From: ZC4RG25 sp041687075
Lineage (GTDB): Bacteria > Pseudomonadota > Alphaproteobacteria > Rhizobiales > Hyphomicrobiaceae
Length of the DNA: 64,000 bases
Reading direction: 5' to 3'
NCBI GenBank assembly: GCA_041687075.1
Contig: JAWLCO010000001.1
Coordinates: 17,456-81,455, forward strand
The notes beneath the pieces were generated by a model that made no database searches, was not told where the DNA came from, and saw only the letters and a program-made list of their open reading frames with translations. Positions 15,056 through 23,324 of the stretch are shown piece by piece (positions within the stretch are counted from its first letter, which is position 1; each line of letters begins with the position of its first letter). Position numbers and translations under genes: made by a program.

Positions 15056-17308
15056 TCAACCGAATGCTGGTCCGAACCTGTTCGATCTCGGGAATCCTTT
15101 CGGTGCGACCTTGCCGGCCTGGGACCGCTGACCGATCCAGTCCCCGATCTCATTCATGCTCAGCGTGAAGGTCCGCCCGGCGGCATCGGCCCAGGTCAGC
15201 CCGCCCTTCTTGCTGAACACGCGGGCATCGACGAGCTTGCCGCCCTTGATCCGCTGCAGGATGACGCCCTTGCCGCGGGTCATCTCGTTGACCTCATCGA
15301 GCGGGAAGACGAGCATTTTTCTGTTGTCGCCGATGGTGGCGATCATGTCGCCTGCAGCCGGCACACAGACCTTCGCCTCGTCGGGCTCTGAGACGTTCAG
15401 CACCTGCCGCCCCTTGCGGGTCGAAGCCACGACGTCATCCTCCGGCACGACGAAACCATGTCCGCTGGTCGCCGCGACGAGCAGCTTGCGGCCGGGCTGG
15501 TGCACGAACAGCTCCAGCACGTCGTGGTTTTCCTCGAGGTCGATCATCAGGCGGATCGGCTCGCCGTGGCCGCGGCCGCCCGGCAGCTCGTTGCCCGAGA
15601 GCGTGAAGAACCGGCCGTTGGTCGCGAAGACGATCAGCTTGTCCGTGGTGAAGGCCTTGACGGCCCGCTTCAGCCGGTCGCCCTGCTTAAAGTCGAGCTT
15701 CGCGACATCGTCGAGGTGCCCTTTCATGGCGCGGATCCAGCCCTTCTCGGAGAGAATGACCGTGATCGGCTCCTTCTCGACCATCGCCTGCTCGAGATCG
15801 ATTTCGATCTCCGGCGGCTCGGCAAAGGAGGTGCGGCGAAGGCCGAGGCCGGTCTTCTTGGAGTATTGCTCGCGCGTGTCGCGCACCTCGTCGGCGATTT
15901 TCGACCACTGCAGGTCTTCGGACTTGAGCAGCTTCTGCAGGTCGCGCCGTTCCTTCGACAGCCGGTCGTGCTCGGCCTTGATCTCGATTTCCTCGAGCTT
16001 GGACAGCGCCCGCAGCCGGAGATTCAGGATCGCCTCGGCCTGCACATCCGTGAGCCCGAACCTGGCGATGAGCTTCGCCTTCGGTTCCTCCTCGAAGCGG
16101 ATGATCCGGATGACTTCGTCGATGTTGAGGTAGGCGATCAGATAGCCGTCGAGGACCTCGAGCCGGTGCTCGATTTTGCGCAGCCGGAACTGCGAACGCC
16201 GGATCAGTACCTCCTTACGGTGATCCAGCCACTGCCGCAGCACATCCCGAAGCGACAGCACGTTCGGGATCTGCCCGTGCGACAACACGTTCATGTTGAG
16301 GCCGAAGCGGATCTCGAGCTCGGTGAGCCGGAACAGGCTCTCCATCATCAGCACGGGATCGACGGTCCGGCTCTTCGGCTCGATGACGAGGCGGACCTCC
16401 TCGGCCGACTCGTCGCGCACGTCGGAGACGAGCGGCAGCTTACGCTCCTGCAGCAGCTCGGCGATCTTCTCGACGAGCTTCGACTTGGGCACCTGGTAGG
16501 GGATCTCGGTGATCACGACCTGATAGGTGCCGCGGCCGGTATCCTCGCGGTGCCACTTCGCGCGCAGCCTGAAGCCGCCCCGGCCCGTCCTGTACGCTTC
16601 GATGATCGACTCGCGCGGCTCGACCAGCACGCCGCCCGTCGGGAAATCCGGTCCCGGGATGAACTCCACCAGCTTCTCGATCGAGGCATTCGGATGCTTG
16701 ATGAGGTGCAGGAGCGCATTGCACAGCTCCTCCACATTGTGTGGCGGGATATTCGTCGCCATGCCGACCGCGATGCCCGACGAGCCGTTCGCCAGCACGT
16801 TAGGGAAGTTGGCCGGCAGGACAATGGGCTCTTCATCCTCGCCGTTGAAGGTCGGGCGGAAGTCGACCGTCTCCTGGTCGATCCCTTCGAGCAGCCGAAG
16901 CGCCGTTTCCGAGAGTCGCGCTTCGGTGTAGCGGTAGGCGGCGGCGTTATCCCCGTCGATGTTGCCGAAGTTGCCCTGGCCGTCGACCAGCGGATAGCGC
17001 TGGGCGAAGTCCTGAGCCAGACGCACAAGTGCTTCATAGACCGCCTGATCGCCATGCGGGTGGAACTTGCCGATGACGTCACCGACCACGCGGGCGCACT
17101 TCTTGTAGGCGGCATCCGGGTCGAGCCGCAGCTCGCGCATGGCGTAGAGGATACGCCGGTGCACCGGTTTCAGGCCGTCACGCACGTCCGGCAGCGCGCG
17201 GCCCATGATGGTGGACAGCGCGTAGGACAGGTAACGCTCCTCGAGCGCTTCCTTCAGGTTGATGGGCTCGATGGGCCCCGGCCCGGGCAGAATCGGTTTC
17301 GTTGTCAT
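15056..17308 (-). CDS. parC: DNA topoisomerase IV subunit A
   Basis: 750 residues, usual for ParC. With ParE it decatenates daughter chromosomes. LSTIMGRALPDVRDGLKPVHRRILYAM is the winged-helix start. The DNA-cleaving Tyr is Y127 (AAYRYTEARLS). The quinolone-region segment is HPHGDQAVYEALV, with Gln88 where E. coli GyrA and ParC have Ser; as I recall this is usual for alphaproteobacterial ParC. GSSGIAVGMATNIPPHN is conserved. The C-terminal beta-propeller repeats are fewer and lack a GyrA box (QRRGGKG), which separates it from GyrA. The start is ATG at 17308, MTTKPILPGPGPIEPINLKEALEERYLSYA. Confidence 0.95.
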   Translation of the reverse strand: MTTKPILPGPGPIEPINLKEALEERYLSYALSTIMGRALPDVRDGLKPVHRRILYAMRELRLDPDAAYKKCARVVGDVIGKFHPHGDQAVYEALVRLAQDFAQRYPLVDGQGNFGNIDGDNAAAYRYTEARLSETALRLLEGIDQETVDFRPTFNGEDEEPIVLPANFPNVLANGSSGIAVGMATNIPPHNVEELCNALLHLIKHPNASIEKLVEFIPGPDFPTGGVLVEPRESIIEAYRTGRGGFRLRAKWHREDTGRGTYQVVITEIPYQVPKSKLVEKIAELLQERKLPLVSDVRDESAEEVRLVIEPKSRTVDPVLMMESLFRLTELEIRFGLNMNVLSHGQIPNVLSLRDVLRQWLDHRKEVLIRRSQFRLRKIEHRLEVLDGYLIAYLNIDEVIRIIRFEEEPKAKLIARFGLTDVQAEAILNLRLRALSKLEEIEIKAEHDRLSKERRDLQKLLKSEDLQWSKIADEVRDTREQYSKKTGLGLRRTSFAEPPEIEIDLEQAMVEKEPITVILSEKGWIRAMKGHLDDVAKLDFKQGDRLKRAVKAFTTDKLIVFATNGRFFTLSGNELPGGRGHGEPIRLMIDLEENHDVLELFVHQPGRKLLVAATSGHGFVVPEDDVVASTRKGRQVLNVSEPDEAKVCVPAAGDMIATIGDNRKMLVFPLDEVNEMTRGKGVILQRIKGGKLVDARVFSKKGGLTWADAAGRTFTLSMNEIGDWIGQRSQAGKVAPKGFPRSNRFGPAFG

Positions 17309-17568
17309 ATTCGCTGACTAGCGGAGCGCCTGATGCCCCTCAAGTGCGCTGGGGCCACACCCTGTTCTCGCCACTGCATCCAGGTTTCAGGCAGCTCCCG
17401 TGGTTGTTGCTGGAGTTGCGCCAGATTTAGGACCTGTTCACGTCATATTCATCTGGCAAGCGCTAAGTCCCTGACGGAGACTCGTCGAAAGTCCGGCCTC
17501 TGCCGCCCCCATCCGGCGGCCAGGCACATTTGCCCAATGGGGCGGTCAACTCAGGAATGGTGGTCACC

Positions 17569-17889
17569 ATGTTCAGGAAGTTGGCTCATCCGATCATGGC
17601 CCTCACGCTCGTCTTCGCGCTTGCGGCCGCAGCCGCCCAGCCTGCCGAGGCCGGCCGTGGCGGGCGCGCGGCAGCGTTCATCGGCGGCACGCTGCTGGGG
17701 CTTGGCATCGCCGGCGCCATCGCGCACGGGCGTGGCCACGGCGACGTTTACTACGATGATTACGGTGGCTGCTACAAAGGCCGCTTGCGCTGTAAGTGGG
17801 TCGAGGGGCCCTGCTATCACAACAAATACGGCGATTATGTCTGCCGCCGCGGGCGCGAGCGTTGCTGGCGGCCGACCTACTGCGATTGA
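17569..17889 (+). CDS. Small secreted Gly/Cys-rich protein, unknown
   Basis: 106 residues from ATG at 17569; an in-frame ATG at 17557 directly abuts AGGA and is less likely. The signal peptide MFRKLAHPIMALTLVFALAAAAAQPAEA is followed by a glycine-rich hydrophobic segment (AFIGGTLLGLGIAGAIAHGRGHG) and a compact tail with six cysteines from GGCYKGRLRC to RPTYCD, which could form three disulfides. Similar small proteins with a glycine-rich helix and Cys tail occur in Rhizobiales; function unknown. Confidence 0.7.
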   Translation: MFRKLAHPIMALTLVFALAAAAAQPAEAGRGGRAAAFIGGTLLGLGIAGAIAHGRGHGDVYYDDYGGCYKGRLRCKWVEGPCYHNKYGDYVCRRGRERCWRPTYCD

Positions 17890-17911
17890 TTGCCTGATCT
17901 AGCCGGAGCTG

Positions 17912-17943
17912 CGGCGTCTAGCCGTTTCGGCTGACGCCGTTCT
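17912..17943. terminator. Bidirectional rho-independent terminator
   Basis: CGGCGTC and AGCCG (one bulged T) pair with CGGCT and GACGCCG around a TTT loop, followed by TTCT. It sits between the small secreted gene and the converging rlmB. Confidence 0.6.
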
Positions 17944-17946
17944 GAC

Positions 17947-18732
17947 TCAGGTCGTGGCAGCAGCGCTCGCTGATTCTTCTCGCCGGCGCATGACTGCGAC
18001 ATGCAGCACGACGGCGGCTGCGTTGGACACATTGAGGCTCGACAGCGGCCCCGGCGTGGCAATCCGGCATAACCGGTCGCAGCTCTCCTTGGTGAGCTGG
18101 CGCAGTCCCTTGCCTTCGGCACCCAGCACGAGGGCGATCGGACCAGTCAGCGGCTCGTCCTCGATCTGCTTCGGACCCGTGCCGTCGAGGCCGATCCGGG
18201 TGCAGCCGAGCTCACCCAGCTCCGCAAGAGCACGGGCCAGGTTCTGAACGAGGGCAATAGGAACCAGATCGAGGGCGCCGGACGCGCTCTTGGCCAGAGT
18301 GCCTGTGAGCGGCGGGCTGTGGCGCCGGGTCATGACCAGGCCGGCAGCGCCGAAGGCGGCCGCCGAGCGCAGCACGGCCCCGACGTTATGCGGATCCGTG
18401 ACCTGGTCGAGCACGAGAATGGGCCCGGCATCCGTCCGCGCCGCCAGCTCTTCGAGCGAGGACTCCGGCAACAGCTCCGTCTCGAGCAGGGCGCCCTGGT
18501 GCACGGTATCGGGCCCCAGGCGGCGGTCGAGATCGCGCGGGATGACGCGCTCTGCCGTGACGCTGCGCGCGGCGATCGCCTCGGCGAGGCGACGCTCGGC
18601 ATTCTCGGTGAGGAACAGTCGGCCGATGGCGCGCGCAGGGTTGCGCAACGCGGCCTCGACGGCATGTATCCCATAGAGCAGGACAGGCCCGTCCTGCGGC
18701 TCGCGCCGGCCTGGCCGGCGAGGCTCTGGCAT
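17947..18732 (-). CDS. rlmB: 23S rRNA (guanosine-2'-O)-methyltransferase RlmB
   Basis: 261 residues from ATG at 18732 (MPEPRRPGRREPQDGPVLLYGIHAVEAALRN); the frame continues to 18834 but the extra residues would cross the promoter of the divergent tRNA genes. SpoU/TrmH-family motifs are clear: LDQVTDPHNVGAVLRSA (motif 1), LVLGAEGKGLRQL (motif 2) and LSSLNVSNAAAVVLH (motif 3), together forming the trefoil-knot SAM site. The N-terminal GIHAVEAAL...L is the substrate-binding domain of RlmB. It methylates a 23S rRNA loop near the peptidyl transferase centre. The tRNA/tuf operon is directly divergent. Confidence 0.92.
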   Translation of the reverse strand: MPEPRRPGRREPQDGPVLLYGIHAVEAALRNPARAIGRLFLTENAERRLAEAIAARSVTAERVIPRDLDRRLGPDTVHQGALLETELLPESSLEELAARTDAGPILVLDQVTDPHNVGAVLRSAAAFGAAGLVMTRRHSPPLTGTLAKSASGALDLVPIALVQNLARALAELGELGCTRIGLDGTGPKQIEDEPLTGPIALVLGAEGKGLRQLTKESCDRLCRIATPGPLSSLNVSNAAAVVLHVAVMRRREESASAAATT

Positions 18733-18827
18733 GGTCCAGCCCCAATGCTTACCTGACTTGCATCCTTCGGCGTCCCGCTGTATGTCGGGCGGGCCGCCGA
18801 CCCTACGCGCAACGCTACGTTTTTCAA

Positions 18828-18856
18828 TTGACATTTGGCCCAGCCATCACGATAAA
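18828..18856 (+). promoter_or_regulatory. Sigma70-type promoter for tRNA-Tyr/tRNA-Gly/tuf
   Basis: TTGACA (18828-18833), a 17-base spacer and GATAAA (18851-18856), about 60 bases upstream of tRNA-Tyr. Confidence 0.65.
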
Positions 18857-18916
18857 ACGCAGCGTTGCCCTGCTGGAGACGGCGGGGCAATTTCGTTTGT
18901 CCATGAACCGGGTCCC

Positions 18917-19002
18917 GGAGGGGTGCCCGAGTGGCTAAAGGGGACGGACTGTAAATCCGTTGGCTAACGCCTACGCTGGTTCGAATCCAGCCCCCTCCAC
19001 CA
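18917..19002 (+). tRNA. tRNA-Tyr (GTA)
   Basis: 86 bases including encoded CCA. The acceptor stem is GGAGGGG with CCCCTCC, the anticodon loop is ACTGTAAAT, there is a long class II variable arm, and the T loop is GGTTCGAATCC. Followed after 28 bases by tRNA-Gly. Confidence 0.97.
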
Positions 19003-19030
19003 GCTCGGACATGGATCGCGATGAACGGGT

Positions 19031-19104
19031 GCGGGTGTAGCTCAATGGTAGAGCAGCAGCCTTCCAAGCTGAATACGGGGGTTCGATTCCCCTCACCCGC
19101 TCCA
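19031..19104 (+). tRNA. tRNA-Gly (TCC)
   Basis: 74 bases with encoded CCA. The acceptor stem is GCGGGTG with CACCCGC, the anticodon loop is CCTTCCAAG, and the T loop is GGTTCGATTCC. It lies between tRNA-Tyr and tuf, the conserved alphaproteobacterial order. Confidence 0.97.
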
Positions 19105-19285
19105 TCTTTTTCGCCAGGCGCAGTCGATGCCGTCCGGCCTCGCTGCGGAGGGCAGGCGAACCAAGTCGCCGGCCACGCGATTGTGGTGAGCAGGATCGAG
19201 TTCTGGGGCGTCATGGAAGGCGCGTGACGCCGGTTGAGTAGCGCAGAACGCGCTGGTTTGGACCCTGAGTAGAGGCAGGCAGGCA

Positions 19286-20531
19286 ACCGATGGCCAAACA
19301 AAAATTCGAGCGGACGAAGCCGCACTGCAACGTGGGCACGATCGGTCACGTGGACCATGGCAAGACGACGCTGACGGCGGCTCTGACGAAGGTTTCTGCG
19401 GACCAGGGCTGGACGGAGTCGTCTGTGTCGTATGACCAGGTGGCGAAGGCCTCTGAGAGCCAGGGGCGCCGCGACCCGACGAAGATCCTGACCATTGCGA
19501 CGAGCCACGTCGAGTACTCGACGCCGAACCGGCACTACGCGCACGTCGACTGCCCAGGCCACGCCGACTACGTGAAGAACATGATCACCGGCGCGGCGCA
19601 GATGGACGGCGCCATTTTGGTGGTGTCGGCGGTTGACGGCCCGATGCCGCAGACGCGCGAGCACATCCTGCTGGCCCGTCAGGTTGGTGTGCCCTACATC
19701 GTCGTGTTCCTGAACAAGTGCGACGTGGTGGACGACCCGGAGCTTCTGGATCTGGTCGAGCTTGAGGTGCGGGAGCTTCTGTCGAAGTACCAGTTCCCGG
19801 GCGATGATGTTCCTGTGATCCGCGGTGCTGCGATCAAGGCGCTGAACGGTGAGAAGGGCGAGCTGGCGGATCAGGCGATCCTGAAGCTCTATGAGGCCCT
19901 GGACACCTACATCCCGCTGCCCGAGCGTCCGAAGGACCAGCCGTTCCTGATGCCGATCGAGGACGTGTTCTCGATCTCGGGCCGCGGCACGGTTGTGACG
20001 GGCCGCATCGAGCGCGGCACGATCAAGGTGGGTGAAGAGGTCGAGATCGTCGGGCTGCGCGACACGCAGAAGTCTGTTGTGACCGGCGTCGAGATGTTCC
20101 GCAAGCTTCTGGACGCGGGCGAGGCTGGCGACAATGTGGGCTGCCTTCTGCGCGGCATCGACAAGGATGCGGTGGAGCGCGGCCAGGTGCTGTGCAAGCC
20201 GGGGTCTGTGAAGCCGCACAAGAAGTTCGAGGCTGAAGCCTACATCCTGACCAAGGACGAGGGCGGGCGGCATACGCCGTTCTTCAAGAACTACCGTCCG
20301 CAGTTCTACTTCCGGACGACGGACGTGACGGGTGTCGTCACGCTTCCGGAGGGGACTGAGATGGTGATGCCTGGCGACAACGTTGCGATGTCGGTCGAGC
20401 TGATCACACCGATCGCGATGGAGGAGAAGCAGCGCTTCGCCATCCGCGAGGGCGGCCGTACGGTCGGCGCCGGCGTGGTCACGAAGGTCATCGAGTAAGA
20501 AAGAAGGCCAGGAACACTGGCGGCTGCGGCG
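19286..20531 (+). repeat. Long direct repeat A (tuf copy 1)
   Basis: 1246 bases matching 36746-37991, with only two adjacent substitutions seen (ACGAAGGTC here, ACGAGAGTC there). The match starts 4 bases before the ATG and runs 33 bases past the stop codon. Confidence 0.95.
19290..20498 (+). CDS. tuf: Elongation factor Tu, copy 1, with divergent switch I
   Basis: 402 residues (E. coli: 394). It delivers aminoacyl-tRNA to the ribosome with GTP. P-loop GHVDHGKT (19-26), DCPGHADYVKNMITGA, NKCD and the EF-Tu domains 2 and 3 (SISGRGTVVTGRIERG, GGRHTPFFKNYRPQFYFRTTDVTG, IREGGRTVGAGVV) are intact. The switch I region is not: after DQV (49-51) comes AKASESQGRRDPTKILTIATSHVEY in place of [20 protein letters not shown]. 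It is about 5-6 residues longer, with only the Thr of LTI (T68) obviously matching Thr61. The G5 motif is RGAAIKAL in place of RGSALKAL. By eye Leu codons include six CTT and one CTC, unlike neighbouring genes where CTC is common, which fits transfer. Confidence 0.95.
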   Translation: MAKQKFERTKPHCNVGTIGHVDHGKTTLTAALTKVSADQGWTESSVSYDQVAKASESQGRRDPTKILTIATSHVEYSTPNRHYAHVDCPGHADYVKNMITGAAQMDGAILVVSAVDGPMPQTREHILLARQVGVPYIVVFLNKCDVVDDPELLDLVELEVRELLSKYQFPGDDVPVIRGAAIKALNGEKGELADQAILKLYEALDTYIPLPERPKDQPFLMPIEDVFSISGRGTVVTGRIERGTIKVGEEVEIVGLRDTQKSVVTGVEMFRKLLDAGEAGDNVGCLLRGIDKDAVERGQVLCKPGSVKPHKKFEAEAYILTKDEGGRHTPFFKNYRPQFYFRTTDVTGVVTLPEGTEMVMPGDNVAMSVELITPIAMEEKQRFAIREGGRTVGAGVVTKVIE

Positions 20532-20577
20532 ACGGCGCGCGCTCCGGATCGATCGCGTGACTTGTCAAGAAAAAAAT

Positions 20578-20606
20578 GTGACAAGGCTCGGATGATCGGT
20601 TATCTA
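20578..20606 (+). promoter_or_regulatory. Promoter for tRNA-Trp/secE/nusG
   Basis: GTGACA (20578-20583), a 17-base spacer and TATCTA (20601-20606), 35 bases before tRNA-Trp. The -35 overlaps the right arm of a CTTGTCA...TGACAAG inverted repeat (20561-20585). Confidence 0.6.
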
Positions 20607-20640
20607 GGGCGTTCTTGAGGGGCCGGACTCTGGCAGCTCT

Positions 20641-20716
20641 AGGGGTGTAGCTCAATTGGCAGAGCGTCGGTCTCCAAAACCGAAGGCTGGGGGTTCGAGA
20701 CCCTCCACCCCTGCCA
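20641..20716 (+). tRNA. tRNA-Trp (CCA)
   Basis: 76 bases with encoded CCA. The acceptor stem is AGGGGTG with CACCCCT, the anticodon loop is GTCTCCAAAACC, and the T loop is GGTTCGAGACC. It precedes secE as in most proteobacteria. Confidence 0.97.
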
Positions 20717-20833
20717 TTTGAACCATTATAGGTCGCCCTGTGGCGCGGCGTCTGCCGGCCACGGGGTGTCGTCGTCAATCAGCGGGGCGCTCACGGCGGG
20801 GCGCGGGTCGTGTGACCCGGAGAATCAGCGGGA

Positions 20834-21031
20834 ATGGCAAAGTACAATCCGTTCGAGTTCATTCAGGAAGTTCGCCAGGAGACCGCGAAGGTCACGTGGC
20901 CTGGTCGCAAGGAGGTGTGGGTCACCACCGCTGCGGTTCTGGTCATGGTGACGCTGGCGGCGATCTTCTTCCTCGTCACGGACCAGGTTCTGGGTTGGCT
21001 GGTCAGTTTCGTCCTCGGGTTTGGCGGCTGA
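20834..21031 (+). CDS. secE: Preprotein translocase subunit SecE
   Basis: 65 residues, the short single-helix form. The cytosolic FIQEVRQETAKVTWPGRKEV amphipathic helix is the SecY clamp signature; one transmembrane helix follows (TAAVLVMVTLAAIFFLVTDQVLGWLVSFVLG). It stabilises SecY, encoded 27 kb downstream in the spc operon. It is followed by nusG after 65 bases. Confidence 0.95.
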   Translation: MAKYNPFEFIQEVRQETAKVTWPGRKEVWVTTAAVLVMVTLAAIFFLVTDQVLGWLVSFVLGFGG

Positions 21032-21096
21032 TCGACGGGCGCTGGTCTGCCGGGCAGTGCGCGAGAGCATCTTGATAATCGCAGGATCCAAGTCGA

Positions 21097-21630
21097 ATGG
21101 CGAAGCGTTGGTACATCGTGCACGCTTATACTAATTTTGAGCGCAAGGTGGCCGACGCCATCCGCGAGCGGGCGCGGCAGGCTAGCCTGGAGCACCTCAT
21201 CGAGGACATCGTCGTTCCCACCGAGGAGGTGACCGAGGTCCGGCGCGGGCGCAAGGTCGTGGCGGAGCGCAAGTTCCTGCCGGGCTACGTGCTCGTGAGA
21301 ATGGATCTTACTGATCAGGTATTCCACCTGATCCGGAACACACCCAAGGTGACCGGGTTCCTGGGGGCTGAGAACAAGCCGATGCCCATATCTGATGAGG
21401 AGGCGGCGCGCATCCTGCATCAGGTGAGGGAGGGCGTCGAGCGGCCGAAGCCGTCGGTGACCTTCGAGGTCGGCGAGCAGGTGCGGGTGGCAGACGGTCC
21501 TTTTGCATCATTCTCGGGCTCGGTCGAGGAGGTCGACGAGGAGCGCTCGCGGCTCAAGGTGGCCGTTTCGATTTTCGGCCGGCCGACGCCCGTGGAGCTC
21601 GAGTTCGGACAGGTCGAGAAGGTCGGTTGA
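21097..21630 (+). CDS. nusG: Transcription termination/antitermination factor NusG
   Basis: 177 residues. The NGN domain begins at KRWYIVHAYTNFERKVADAI, with FLPGYVLVRMDLTDQVFHLIRNTPKVTGFLG forming the RNA polymerase clamp contact. The C-terminal KOW domain is FEVGEQVRVADGPFASFSGSVEEVDEERSRLKVAVSIFGR. It binds RpoC clamp helices and links to S10 (rpsJ) and Rho. It lies immediately upstream of the rplK operon, with a 167-base gap that carries a GC-rich CCGGCCCC/GGGGCCGG hairpin (21660-21677). Confidence 0.96.
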   Translation: MAKRWYIVHAYTNFERKVADAIRERARQASLEHLIEDIVVPTEEVTEVRRGRKVVAERKFLPGYVLVRMDLTDQVFHLIRNTPKVTGFLGAENKPMPISDEEAARILHQVREGVERPKPSVTFEVGEQVRVADGPFASFSGSVEEVDEERSRLKVAVSIFGRPTPVELEFGQVEKVG

Positions 21631-21797
21631 GCGAGAAGCGACAGCCGTCTAGCAGGGATCCGGCCCCACGGGGCCGGGAATACCGCGGCATCGGGGCCTT
21701 CCGGTTCGTGCCGCATCGCGTGCGGGAGGGCCAGCCAGCCCGTTAACCGCTAACCCAGGAGGGGCTTACCCCTTCGCTGTGGCTAAAGGGACACTAT

Positions 21798-22226
21798 ATG
21801 GCAAAAAAGATAGAAGGTTACATCAACCTGCAGGTTCCGGCGGGTAAAGCAAACCCATCACCGCCGATCGGACCCGCGCTTGGTCAGCGCGGCGTCAATA
21901 TCATGGAATTCTGCAAGGCGTTCAACGCCAAGACCAAGGACATGGAGCCGGACACACCGATTCCGGTGAAAATCACTGTCTACTCCGACAGGTCCTTCAC
22001 GTTCGAGATGCGTACGCCACCCGCCACCTTCTTCCTCAAGAAGGCGGCAAAAATAAACTCCGGGTCCAAGGATCCGGGCCGCTCCAGCGTCGGCACCGTC
22101 ACAATGGCGCAGGTGCGGGAGATCGCCAAGGAGAAGATGAAGGATCTCAACACCGACGATCTGGAGCAGGCCGCGAGGACTATCGCCGGCAGCGCACGGT
22201 CGATGGGTCTGCAGGTTGTGGAGTGA
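21798..22226 (+). CDS. rplK: 50S ribosomal protein L11
   Basis: 142 residues. MAKKIEGYINLQVPAGKANPSPPIGPALGQRGVNIMEFCKAFNAKT is the canonical N-terminal domain, with the Pro-rich thiostrepton-binding helix. The C-terminal RNA-binding part is KDPGRSSVGTVTMAQVREIAKEKMKDLN. It forms the GTPase-associated centre with L10/L12 and binds the 1070 region of 23S rRNA. Confidence 0.97.
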   Translation: MAKKIEGYINLQVPAGKANPSPPIGPALGQRGVNIMEFCKAFNAKTKDMEPDTPIPVKITVYSDRSFTFEMRTPPATFFLKKAAKINSGSKDPGRSSVGTVTMAQVREIAKEKMKDLNTDDLEQAARTIAGSARSMGLQVVE

Positions 22227-22231
22227 CGGCC

Positions 22232-22936
22232 ATGGCAAAAGTCGGAAAGAGAATCAGGACTGCCCGCGAGAAGGTCGATCGCAACAAGGCCTATGCCCTC
22301 GAAGAGGCGATCAAGCTGGTGAAGTCTGCATCGTCGGTGAAGTTCGACGAGACCGTCGACGTTGCTCTCAACCTTGGCGTCGATCCCAAGCATGCCGATC
22401 AGGTCGTGCGCGGCGTCTGCCAGCTGCCGAACGGCTCGGGCCGCACCGTGCGCGTGGCCGTTTTTGCTCGCGCTGCCAAGGCGGACGAAGCCAAGGCCGC
22501 TGGCGCCGACGTCGTGGGTGCCGAGGATCTGTTCGAGCAGGTCCAGCGGGGCGAGATCAATTTCGACCGCTGCATCGCGACGCCTGACATGATGGGTCTG
22601 GTGGGCCGTCTCGGTAAGGTGCTCGGCCCGCGCGGCCTCATGCCGAACCCGCGCGTCGGCACGGTGACGATGGACGTGGCCGGCGCCGTCAAGGCGGCCA
22701 AGGGCGGTGCCGTCGAATTCCGTGTCGAGAAGGCGGGCATCGTGCACGCAGGCGTCGGCAAGGCGAGCTTTCCCGATGACAAGCTCGCCGAGAACATCCG
22801 GGCCTTCGTGGATGCGGTGAACAGGGCGAAGCCGCCGGGTGCGAAGGGCACGTATCTCAAGAAAGTGGCGATCAGCTCGACCATGGGTCCCGGCATCCGG
22901 GTCGATCAGGCCACCGTTCTGGGTGCCGCGCAGTAG
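22232..22936 (+). CDS. rplA: 50S ribosomal protein L1
   Basis: 234 residues from ATG at 22232 (MAKVGKRIRTAREKVDRNKAYALEEAIKLVK), five bases after rplK. FDETVDVALNLGVDPKHADQVVRG and the interrupted second domain (PDMMGLVGRLGKVLGPRGLMPNPRVGTVT) are typical. L1 forms the mobile stalk at the E site and, in other bacteria, represses its own operon mRNA. Confidence 0.97.
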   Translation: MAKVGKRIRTAREKVDRNKAYALEEAIKLVKSASSVKFDETVDVALNLGVDPKHADQVVRGVCQLPNGSGRTVRVAVFARAAKADEAKAAGADVVGAEDLFEQVQRGEINFDRCIATPDMMGLVGRLGKVLGPRGLMPNPRVGTVTMDVAGAVKAAKGGAVEFRVEKAGIVHAGVGKASFPDDKLAENIRAFVDAVNRAKPPGAKGTYLKKVAISSTMGPGIRVDQATVLGAAQ

Positions 22937-22960
22937 GCCGGCGAACTTGTTATTGACGCG

Positions 22961-22992
22961 ATTGGCGGGGGCGAAGCTTCAGCCCCCCCAAT
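22961..22992 (+). promoter_or_regulatory. Hairpin downstream of rplA (attenuator or processing site)
   Basis: ATTGG and GGGGGC pair with GCCCCC and CCAAT around GAAGCTTCA, with one C/C mismatch. There is no U-run, so complete termination is unlikely. Confidence 0.45.
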
Positions 22993-23324
22993 GGCGTCGA
23001 AGAGAAGACGAGCTTCCGGGCTTCATGCCCGGTGGACCGAGCCGATGCCGCTCATTGCGGAGGTCGGCTCAAACCTGTCCGAGACTGCAGGCGTCGGCGC
23101 TGCCGGCTTAATCCCGAGGGGCCTGCATGAGACGGGAGACGATCCGGAATTTTCGCCTTCGGGCTTCAATTCCGGTTTGAGCCTCTTGGGTCGCACCGTG
23201 CCGTTGTGCGCGGGTGGACAGGTCGAGCGCCGCAGGTGAGGGGGCGATTGTCCCAAAGCCGGCGGCAGGGTGCAACCCGCAGACGATCCTCGCAAGAGGT
23301 TTGTCTGCAAGATGGAGAGAGCAA
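22993..23324 (+). promoter_or_regulatory. rplJ leader region (probable L10 autoregulatory leader)
   Basis: 388 bases separate rplA and rplJ with no gene between. In many bacteria the mRNA here folds into the L10-binding leader that represses rplJL; a structured GC-rich segment occurs at about 23200-23310. The assignment rests on position; the consensus fold was not verified. Confidence 0.4.

Noticed and set aside
15458..17317. 619-codon open frame opposite parC
   Set aside because: Shadow of parC; composition rich in His, Asp, Arg and Leu without domains.
19290..20498. Unusual EF-Tu as a kirromycin-type antibiotic-resistant isoform
   Set aside because: The residues I remember for kirromycin resistance (in RQVGVP, SKYQFPG, DEGGRHTPF and PIAME) look unaltered, and both genomic copies share the variant, so a dedicated resistance isoform is not supported.
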